Shown here: piece by piece, positions 57,753-64,000 of the stretch
How the letters are laid out: the number at the start of each line of letters is the position of its first letter
Position numbering within the stretch: position 1 is the first letter of the stretch
DNA from: Corythucha ciliata
Lineage: Eukaryota > Arthropoda > Insecta > Hemiptera > Tingidae
Length of the DNA: 64,000 nt
NCBI GenBank assembly: GCA_038030265.1
Contig: CM075943.1
Coordinates: forward strand, 16,058,001-16,122,000
Reading direction: 5' to 3'
Position numbers and translations under genes: made by a program
The notes under the pieces: model-generated
Told to the model about the DNA's origin: nothing
The model's database searches: none
Seen by the model: the letters and a program-made list of their open reading frames with translations, nothing else

Positions 57753-57900
57753 GGCCCGTATGCCAAGTCGTTCATCGAATTTTCCTCGACCTCAAAGCTC
57801 CCTCACAAACTGGAAAAATAATAAAATAACATGTGATTCTACAGTTTGTGTGGTAGGTTGGAGTCGAGGAAATTTCGAGGAACGACTTAGCATACGGGCC
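57753..57900. mobile_element. 148-bp MITE with ~40-bp TIRs and TTA duplication
   Basis: Ends GGCCCGTATGCCAAGTCGTT and the inverse of GGCCCGTATGCTAAGTCGTT, continuing to CTCGAC. TTA at 57750-57752 is shared with the preceding element; TTA follows at 57901-57903. Confidence 0.85.
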
Positions 57901-58394
57901 TTATTCAGAAAAGCAAGATAAGATATACGGTGATAATTCACGTCAATGCATTGGAGGGGGTCGAGGAAACACATGTGCAACTCCCCCTTAACTGATGATT
58001 TCTGTCCTGAGACCCTATTCACTAAAGACCCATTTATACGGGCATTTTTTTAAAGGCAATTATTGCACGAAAGCGAATTGCAGCAATAGCCAAAAAAAAT
58101 ACCCAGCATAAACTCCCCGGTTCGCGCAATTTTTCCTCTACCGAGAACTCCCTCTTTTCTTGAAGCAATAATAGCATCGAATTGTCCAATATTGCTTGCT
58201 ATTGTCCAATTCCGGCGACTACTTTTTCTTGCAATTTATGAAGCCCACAGGGGTTGGATAATTATTGCAAGTTTTCTGCAATTTTTTGCTCCCAGTGGAA
58301 AGGGGCGGGTGGTCGGGATGAAAGTTTTCGGAAAAGAAGAAACTGAGAATTTACCTCATTTAAACTTATTTGAACCACGTTACATACACAGGAG

Positions 58395-58720
58395 GGGGGG
58401 GGGATATGAGGATATGCCCCAGTTGTGGGGCCCCGTGCCCGGGATAACATCGGGTCCCCTCCATGACATGGGTGGGGGGAAAGTTCTTCCTGACCATACT
58501 TTTTTCTTTCTTTTGGTGAACCAGGGGCGTATAGCCAGAGCGCGGGGCAGGGGTGGGCAGTTTCCCTCCACTAGTCTCGAAAACGAAGCTGTAGTGGGGC
58601 AGCTGCCCACCCATAGATAGGATAAAACTAACAAAACGTACTAATCATACAGGGTCACTATTGATTTCGTGAAGTTCCCTAATTCAAAACATTTTTCAAC
58701 ATAATATTTCTCGCAAAAAA
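58395..58720 (+). repeat. Dispersed core repeat (copy 2)
   Basis: Same orientation and order of words as 26310-26620: GGGGCCCCGTGCCCGGGATA, CCCTCCACTAGTCTCGAAAA, AGTGGGGCAGCTGCCCACCC, TTCCCTAATTCAAAACATTT. A short family A-like stretch follows, as in copy 1. Confidence 0.65.
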
Positions 58721-59149
58721 AAAAAAATATTTTTCAACTTCAAACGCCAGTAAAAAGCTAAAATTCCGTGAAAATCTCAATTTCGTGCGACCTCCTTCAG
58801 TACCAGACATCATGTGCGATCTTCTCAGTAAAGCTGCCCTCTTCTAAGATCATGAGCTGGTCGAACGCGCGTTTAGAAGACTGTAACTTGACAGTTTACT
58901 GGCCATTCGTCTGTACGACAGTAGAGTCCAGTTTGGGGGACTAAATTTCCGCAGTTTCCGTACCAGGGTGACGAGTCAAGTTAAGGGTTCTGCTTTGACG
59001 AATTACCGAGATCTTTTAAGGGGGACTCGTCACCGAATATAAGCCCGCAATAGTCAGTGGCATGCATCTGCGACTTGTGCTCATGCCAAGAAGCTGCCCC
59101 CTCCACTATAGATCAAAGGCTGGCTACGCCCCTGTCGTGAACCAGCTAT

Positions 59150-59475
59150 TTGTCCGCTTTTAGCCAAGAATTAGCGTTGTTTCTCAATTTTATCCGCTGT
59201 AGCAGCTTTTACATTTTTTTCAGTCAATGGCGTTTTCTCAACTTCATCTGTCAATAAGCGTTTTTTCTCAATAAGCGCTTTTCACACATTTTAGTAGACA
59301 ATATGATTTTTTTTTCGATTTTAGCCATGAATTAGCAATTTCTTTCGCTTTAGACGTGAATTAGCGCTTTATGTCAAAACCGTGAATTTTCTCCACTTTG
59401 GCCGTGAATTAGCGATTTTTCTTAATTTTAGCCGCGAATTATCAAATTTTTCTCGTTTATAGTCGCGTGAACGTG
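59150..59475 (+). repeat. Degenerate tandem repeat, family B (patch)
   Basis: About ten units like GAATTAGCGATTTTTCTTAA-TTTTAGCCGC. Directly preceded by the recurring GGCTGGCTACGCCCCTG core (about 59120). Confidence 0.65.
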
Positions 59476-60184
59476 CCCCAGGAAACAGCGAATGTCCGAG
59501 CGCTATTGATGATGAGTAGCTTAGTTCCCATGTTGAGAAAAAAAAAAAAAAAATCTGATTAATCCTGGGCCCCCTTAGACGCGGGGCCCAGGCCCGTTGG
59601 GCTCCCGCCTAAAGACACGGCACTGTGTACCCTCCTCCAAAACGCACAAAATGAGAAAAGTGAAATTGAAAGTATGCATTTGTATTCGATGTAAAAATTA
59701 TTATGCTCATTAGGTAGTAGGTACTTCTTTAGTCGCGAATTATACATGATTTCTTCCGTGTCCTTGGTACAATTCAGTATTTTGGGAAATTCAATCCCCC
59801 TCTCCTCCTAATGTTTCGTGGATCCGCTACTAATTTGTATACCTAACGAATTTATGAACTGTCGCTGGCTCAATTTCCTCGTTCTTCTCGCATGTTGTAA
59901 TCTTGTTTTTAGCAGCAGGTAGGACTGTTATTTCCGCAGCGACTTCTACTTCTCCATCCATCGTGAGCAACCGAATAATGTCAACAGTAGCATAGACGAA
60001 AAAATTGAGCTTTTGTTGCTCAGCAGAAATTGAGCAATTCACTGCAATACAATTGCTGCAATGCATTGCAAAATCCCTCAACTACCTGCTTAGGGAAAAT
60101 TGCTTCGTATTGCTACAATTTTTATTGAGAGAATTGCCGAATTGCAGCAATTTATATTGCTCGTGTAAACGGGCCTTAAAATTA

Positions 60185-60404
60185 AGCGCCGGCGAAAAAC
60201 CAGTCTTGTCGAAAAACATAATGTTCTATTCCGGGGAGGACGGGTGGATAGCGCCGGCGCTAAACCCGGCTTCACATGTGATCTGAAAAAAGCTCAGCTT
60301 TGAGCTGTATCCAATGAAATAGAATTAATTCAAAGGCGGGCTGCTCTTTGATTGGCTACAGCTCAAAGCTTAAGCTGCCACAGCTCGCATGTGAAGGCGG
60401 CTTA
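60185..60404. mobile_element. Two adjacent small TIR elements
   Basis: 60185-60261 is bounded by AGCGCCGGCG and its inverse (77 bp). 60262-60404 has ends AAACCCGGCTTCACATG and the inverse of TTAAGCCGCCTTCACATG, with AGCTTTGAGCTGTA-CCAAT in both arms. Non-coding. Confidence 0.65.
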
Positions 60405-60439
60405 ACTTTTAGTAAATAAGGCGCCTGAAATGACCAAAC

Positions 60440-60587
60440 TAAAGGCATATTTACACTTACCGAGTGCTCGACCTAGACAGTGCACTCGGCCGAGTATAAC
60501 CCATGTGTAATCAACAGAGACAGTTCTCACCCGAGTGACCAACACGTGATTTACCTCGGCCCAGTTCTCGGTGTAATTAGGCCTTAA
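60440..60587. mobile_element. ~148-bp TIR element
   Basis: Ends AAGGCATATTTACACTTACC and the inverse of AAGGCCTAATTACACCGAG; CTCGG/CCGAG words recur inside. Confidence 0.6.
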
Positions 60588-60599
60588 GCCTTCTCGCCT

Positions 60600-62070
60600 T
60601 GAAAATGTCTAGACTGACTGTTCAATCCCCTAAAAATAGAAAAACTGCCTATAATAATGGCGTATTCTGACTGGTAATTCACGCTCTAAAAATGGCCAAA
60701 CTGACCCTATTTGAGGCCTACAGTGACTAGAGAGGGGTTACTTTCCTAAATAAGTTGCCGAAAAAGCGTGAATTTTCAAGGTAAAAGTATAAGTGGGGGT
60801 TTTACAGTTATTTCAGGGGGGCAATATGAAAAAAAGAAGATCGTGCGTGCGTGCAGAATTTCCTGGAGATTTAAAATAAGACCTTGAAATCCAGGATTGG
60901 TGCAGAAATATGGCGATAATTTACGTAACGCCGAGTAGGGAATATCTGGTTTGGCCATTTTTACGGCGCTAACTGTCAGTATATGGTCATTTCTATAGAC
61001 CGTGAATAGTCTGTGTGGCATTTTCAGGGAAGGAATGGTCAGCTTTGCCATTTTAGGGTCCAAACGGTCAGTTCTGCTGTTTTTAGAGTGGAAATTACCA
61101 GCTTGGCCATTTTTGGAGCGGAAATGACCAGTTTATCTATTTTATAGGTGAAAATGGTAAGTTTGACAATTTTCAAGAATTGTCTGTTAAGGTTTTTCAA
61201 GGCGCAAATTCACAGTTTAATTATTTTGACTTATTATTTCTCAATAATAAGTCTTTGTGATCGTATCGTAAAAAAAAATTTGTTGACCCCCCCCCCCCTC
61301 AAAATTTTTAGTTTTACGTTTCAAAGTGCGTAGAATCCAAATCTGAAAAAAAAAAAAATGTCCGTCCGCCGTCCGGGCCATATCTTGCCCTAGGATTGCT
61401 CGAAAAAACTCGTTCTTTCGCACATAGACTCCATTTGGGGTCTAGTTGATCCTAACATCTGATTAGTTTGATCAAATTACTCCCTGGGGTTTTATGGGCC
61501 AAAAGCGGGTCCAAAATGGGGATTTTCAAAGGGTTTGGGATCATAGGGGTGTGGGGTGTCGATTTTCAAGTCGGATTTGACTACATCCATGAATAATAAA
61601 CCCGTAAATAGTCGAAATAAAGGCATTGTTCGATAATTCGCAGCGTTTTTTTCTAGGAAACATAGAGCCAGTTTTGCTGATCTTATGTCGTACGTCAAGC
61701 CAAGACAATAACGGCCAGTTGGCGAGGGCATTCGCGAGACTAAAATGACCAAACTGACTTTGCAATGAACTTTTTTGTGCCTTAAAAACAGTTAAAAACT
61801 GGCTTTTCGCGCCCATGATGAGCCTAAACAGATGAATCCTGTCCTGTTGGTTGCAAAATCGACCAATCGCGCCTCCGTTAATGGCCAAACTGACGATTTG
61901 CGTTCTAAAAATGTCTAAAACTGACTTTTAGAGCCTTAAAAATGGATTATCTGACAATTGTTGCGCGTTGAAAAGACCTATAAACAGGTGTTTTGTGCTT
62001 CAAAAAAGGCAAAATAGATCATTCTCGCTCGCTTCAAAAACGCTCAAACTGGTCGTTATTGTCTTGGCTT
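60600..62070 (+). repeat. Degenerate tandem repeat, family D (AAATGGCCAAACTGACC)
   Basis: Loose copies of a unit containing AAAATGGCCAAACTGAC, or its inverse GTCAGTTTGGCCATTTT, spaced at about 40-80 bp. The stretch 60950-61140 is in the inverse orientation (TGGCCATTTTTGGAGCGGAA). C run at 61287-61297. Open frames on the minus strand here are by-products. Confidence 0.6.
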
Positions 62071-62443
62071 GACGTCAACTATTGTTATTATTAACCTGCC
62101 CACTTTTATAAAAATTTAAATTTATTTGGTACCTATATTCATCAATAGCCCAGCAGAATTAGCATGGTAAAATTCCCTCCACTTTTAGATTTGCTGGTCA
62201 ATTGCTTCTCTTCAAAAAGATTAACGTCGACGTTGACCGTCGGCCAAATTATATCTGGCAAACGTTCATTTCGCGTTCAAGGATGGAGAATCTCAAGAGA
62301 ACTCCGCCTTGTTCTGCTCCTCCCTGACCCGCAGTAATTCTCTCCCTCGAAAATTAATAAATTTTAAGTGCGGGCCCTCTCATATTTTATAGGCCGCTTT
62401 TCATTTGATTCATTTTTTTTTTTTTTTTTTTTCATGTTTGAAG
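62071..62443 (+). other. End of intron 5 with strong polypyrimidine tract
   Basis: A T run at 62413-62432 followed by CATGTTTGAAG supplies the acceptor at 62442-62443 for exon 6. An ATG (62434) lies within the acceptor region in frame with exon 6 but would not be in the spliced transcript. Confidence 0.55.
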
Positions 62444-62799
62444 ATCACAACCGAGTCAGCAATGGCAGTGGGGGTGGTGGCAAAACGACTGGCTCCCGGT
62501 CAGTGGTGGCGGCGTCGGCGGACGTTAACGGCTCCATTGACTCTCAACAACGCCTCAAAAATAATAATCAACCTCTCCCGCCGTTGGCCGTCACTCAAAC
62601 TTTACAACCACCCGTCAACAGCAGCAATAATAACAACAGTAAACAGCTACCCTCGACGACGTCACCTACGTCTGTGACGACGACGACGACAACGACAACA
62701 CCAGATGGACGACAACGTCTAGTATCACTGTATGCGTTTGACCATGCATCGAAAGGTGCCGAAGCTTTGGCCGTTCTCGTTAATCATTTAGTGTTTCAA
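62444..62799 (+). CDS. MTUS1-like: Exon 6, low-complexity linker into the ATIP-like coiled coil
   Basis: The acceptor GTTTGAAG/ATCAC and phase 1 input (G plus AT = Asp) give HNRVSNGSGGGGKTTG, then Gln/Asn/Pro-rich sequence (NNNQPLPPL, SSNNNNSKQL) and a run of eight Thr from ACG/ACA codons. The last 20 residues, GAEALAVLVNHLVFQ at the end, start the coiled coil and correspond to the F-E-A-L-x-V-x-I-x-x-L block just before the ATIP coiled coil in MTUS1. Donor TTTCAA/GTTAGT, leaving phase 0. The acceptor is slightly unusual (GAAG after an ATG), so the start could be a few bases later, at the phase-1 AG ending at 62455. Confidence 0.8.
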
Positions 62800-62860
62800 G
62801 TTAGTATCCCCCCCCCCCTACACACACTCACGATTATTCCCTAAAATAATTTTCGTTTAG

Positions 62861-63089
62861 CTGGACGCTTTTTCTGCTCCTCGTTTGAATAAAGAAGTCG
62901 ATCGATTACGAAAGGATTTGAAAAAAACCAAAGAAGATTTCGACGAGTGTCAACTGAGCTACACTCTTCTTAACGAAAGTTACAACGCTGAAAAAGAAGT
63001 GCACGATCTCGCTCTTGAGGAGGCGTATAAAAATTACGAGAAAGAAAAAGATGAATTGAGAGCAAAATTCTCGGAAGAATACGATAAAC
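62861..63089 (+). CDS. MTUS1-like: Exon 7, coiled coil
   Basis: Acceptor TTTCGTTTAG/CTGGAC, donor GATAAAC/GTGAGT, 229 bp, phase 0 to phase 1. Codes LDAFSAPRLNKEVDRLRKDL and on through ECQLSYTLLNESYNAEKEVH to FSEEYDK, a charged heptad-rich segment. It aligns in pattern with the ATIP block that reads SQEL..LR.EL...T.C..L...R.ELQ..YE. in vertebrates. It is preceded by a 61-bp intron. Confidence 0.9.
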
Positions 63090-63192
63090 GTGAGTTTTTA
63101 GTGTGTTTTAACTGACGCTGGAGGGCTTTTTAGCCTTATAAAACTGGTCCTAAATTTAGTATGCCCGTTTAAACCAAGGTTTTGATTTTCAG

Positions 63193-63248
63193 TCTCGAAT
63201 TTTCATAAGTCCCAACTGGAAGAGATCAGACTTGAATACGAGAATAAG
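63193..63248 (+). CDS. MTUS1-like: Exon 8, coiled coil
   Basis: Acceptor TTGATTTTCAG/TCTCGA, donor AATAAG/GTAAAT, 56 bp, phase 1 to phase 0. C plus TC gives Leu, then SNFHKSQLEEIRLEYENK. Continues the heptads of exon 7. Confidence 0.88.
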
Positions 63249-63312
63249 GTAAATTTTCAGCTAATTTTAACGCTAATTTACACCTTAACTCGAACACGTC
63301 TTTGCTGTCAAG

Positions 63313-63573
63313 GCGTCCGAACAAAATGTCCGATTTGAAGAAACGCTTCACGAACTGAAAGAGGCGCACAGCCGTGAATTGGACGCTTTGAAAAAAGAGA
63401 ACGATCGAAAGACTGAGAACTTGTCGAAAGAGTTTTGCAAGAAACTCTTGGAAAGTTCGCAGAAAGAGGAAAATTCGCGGCAAAGGCTCGAAGAGGTTCA
63501 AAACGAGTACGACGCTCTGAAAGCCAAGTCGGACGAGTGGATGAGTCAAATGACTAAGGACGCCAGGTTGAAG
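63313..63573 (+). CDS. MTUS1-like: Exon 9, coiled coil
   Basis: Acceptor TTTGCTGTCAAG/GCGTCC, donor TTGAAG/GTAAAC, 261 bp, phase 0 to phase 0. Codes ASEQNVRFEETLHELKEAHS, then RELDALKKENDRKTENLSKE and on to SQMTKDARLK. Long uninterrupted coiled coil, rich in Glu/Lys. The acceptor AAG is weaker than its neighbours. The antisense open frame across 63226-63645 is a shadow of this exon. Confidence 0.9.
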
Positions 63574-63647
63574 GTAAACTCCCCCCCCCCCCCACATTTT
63601 TTGTTTGTTCGTTTCCCTTCGATGTAATCCGCCACACTCTCCCACAG

Positions 63648-63865
63648 CATTCGATGCAAGAGTGTGGTCAAATGAAAAGAGAAGTGGACTCGTTGCGTTG
63701 CGTCCTCGAATTGCGAAGCACTGAGCTCATTGAACTACGTCGACAGAGTCAAGTTTGGCAGCGTGACGCTGAACAATTGCCGTCGGCGTTGGGGAAAATC
63801 ACTTCGTTGCAAACTCGGCTGGAGGAACTACGAGCTCGTTTAGATGCGAAAGAATCGAACGAACA
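63648..63865 (+). CDS. MTUS1-like: Exon 10, coiled coil with the conserved ATIP L-x-x-V-L-E block
   Basis: Acceptor ACACTCTCCCACAG/CATTCG, donor GAACA/GTGAGT, 218 bp, phase 0 to phase 2. Contains MKREVDSLRCVLELRSTELI and later LGKITSLQTRLEELRARLDA. In vertebrate MTUS1/MTUS2 the matching positions read L..ELESLKAVLEIK...L and, further on, L..ENEEL.ARMD, which is the main basis for the family call. Confidence 0.92.
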
Positions 63866-63981
63866 GTGAGTGTTCCCTTTATTTATTTACTACGCTGGTG
63901 TTAATTTGAGAGAATAATGCGCTTTGTTGATGTGTTGATTTTATACCGCGTTTATTTATTTATTTATTTTTTTTTTTGCAG

Positions 63982-64000
63982 GCGACTTATTAAGGAGAAT
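63982..64000 (+). CDS. MTUS1-like: Exon 11 (partial, cut by the window edge)
   Basis: Acceptor of poly-T then GCAG at 63978-63981. CA from exon 10 plus G gives Gln, then RLIKEN up to the last base, continuing the coiled coil. The exon's end, the stop codon and the 3' UTR are beyond the window. Confidence 0.8.

Larger units (their letters stand above)
58024..60180. mobile_element. Possible larger TIR element, interrupted
   Basis: Left end AAAGACCCATTTATACGGGC and the right end (inverse of AAGGCCCGTTTACACGAGC) match loosely; both are followed inward by GCAATTATTGC/TTGCTGCAAT-type words. The interior holds a dispersed core repeat (58395-58720) and a family B patch (59150-59470) that were probably inserted later. 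No transposase was recognised. Confidence 0.45.
5188..64000 (+). other. MTUS1-like: Gene span: CAP-Gly plus MTUS1/ATIP-like coiled-coil protein (3' end outside window)
   Basis: Eleven exons join in one frame to at least 1227 codons. Domain order by residue: SKIP tetrapeptide (8-11), CAP-Gly (about 111-178), Ser/Thr-rich disordered region with short conserved-looking blocks (about 180-640), basic RWDAVMNKIAQG block (about 650), Ser/Arg-rich linker (to about 950) and a coiled coil (about 950 to past 1227) like the ATIP C-terminal domain of vertebrate MTUS1/MTUS2. CAP-Gly domains bind C-terminal EEY/F tails and EB proteins; ATIP proteins bind and stabilise microtubules. The product is therefore inferred to be a cytoskeletal microtubule-associated protein. 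Introns 1, 3, 4 and 5 are 9-20 kb; introns 6-10 are only 61-116 bp. Human ATIP3 is close to 1270 residues, so about 50-150 residues probably remain beyond the edge. The exon chain is prediction from sequence, not from transcripts. Confidence 0.8.

Noticed and set aside
60222..60272. GEDGWIAPALNP as the missing second half of the SH3-like domain
   Set aside because: It lies in an inverted-repeat element (AGCGCCGGCG ends), has no acceptor in phase 0, and lacks the WW and SNY parts.
62434..62436. ATG at the start of the exon 6 frame as an initiator
   Set aside because: It lies between the polypyrimidine tract and the acceptor AG, so it would be removed by splicing; phase 1 linkage to exon 5 explains the frame.
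63226..63645. 139-codon minus-strand frame
   Set aside because: Antisense shadow of exon 9, whose sense frame has coiled-coil heptads and splice sites.

Overview
The window looks like metazoan, probably invertebrate, nuclear DNA. It has spliceosomal introns with GT/AG borders, long polypyrimidine tracts before acceptors, coding density under 6 percent, a decayed Ty3/Gypsy Pol fragment, many small terminal-inverted-repeat (TIR) elements, a tRNA-like sequence and tRNA-derived repeats. There is no operon structure and no bacterial feature. The species cannot be read from the sequence. Most of the window is one plus-strand gene that enters near 5.2 kb and runs off the right edge.

That gene was rebuilt from reading frame, splice sites and intron phase. 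Proposed coding exons are 5188-5196, 20681-22875, 22946-23067, 32400-32519, 42612-42707, 62444-62799, 62861-63089, 63193-63248, 63313-63573, 63648-63865 and 63982-64000 (continuing). Every junction keeps one frame, giving 1227 codons so far. The product starts with an SxIP-type tetrapeptide and one CAP-Gly domain, continues through a long Ser/Thr-rich disordered region and a basic region, and ends in a coiled coil that resembles the ATIP (MTUS1/MTUS2) C-terminal domain. It is most likely a microtubule plus-end or lattice-binding protein. Two further exon-like segments lie in intron 5: 51416-51584 (start codon plus donor, a likely alternative promoter exon) and 54677-54780 (phase-compatible with it, resembling the first half of an SH3 domain). 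The second would throw the MTUS-like frame out, so it must serve another isoform or an interleaved gene that continues outside the window.

Layout: 1-963 retroelement remnant; 1.3-2.9 kb degenerate minisatellite; 3.66-3.96 kb TIR element; 4-5.2 kb putative promoter and 5' UTR; 5.2-20.7 kb intron 1 with several degenerate repeat tracts; 20.7-23.1 kb the large exon and exon 3; 23.1-32.4 kb intron 3 with a nest of TIR elements at 25.1-25.6 kb; 32.5-42.6 kb intron 4 with a minisatellite tract carrying an element that holds a tRNA-like sequence; 42.7-62.4 kb intron 5, very rich in TIR elements (54.8-60.6 kb) apart from a repeat-poor island at about 49.8-53.3 kb around the alternative exon; 62.4-64 kb six compact coiled-coil exons split by introns of about 60-120 bp.

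The non-coding part is dominated by (a) four degenerate tandem-repeat families with periods of roughly 17-30 bp or longer, at many sites and often in opposite orientation on the two sides of a core, and (b) short TIR elements, several with TTA/TAA target duplications of the PIF/Harbinger kind, nested or joined end to end.
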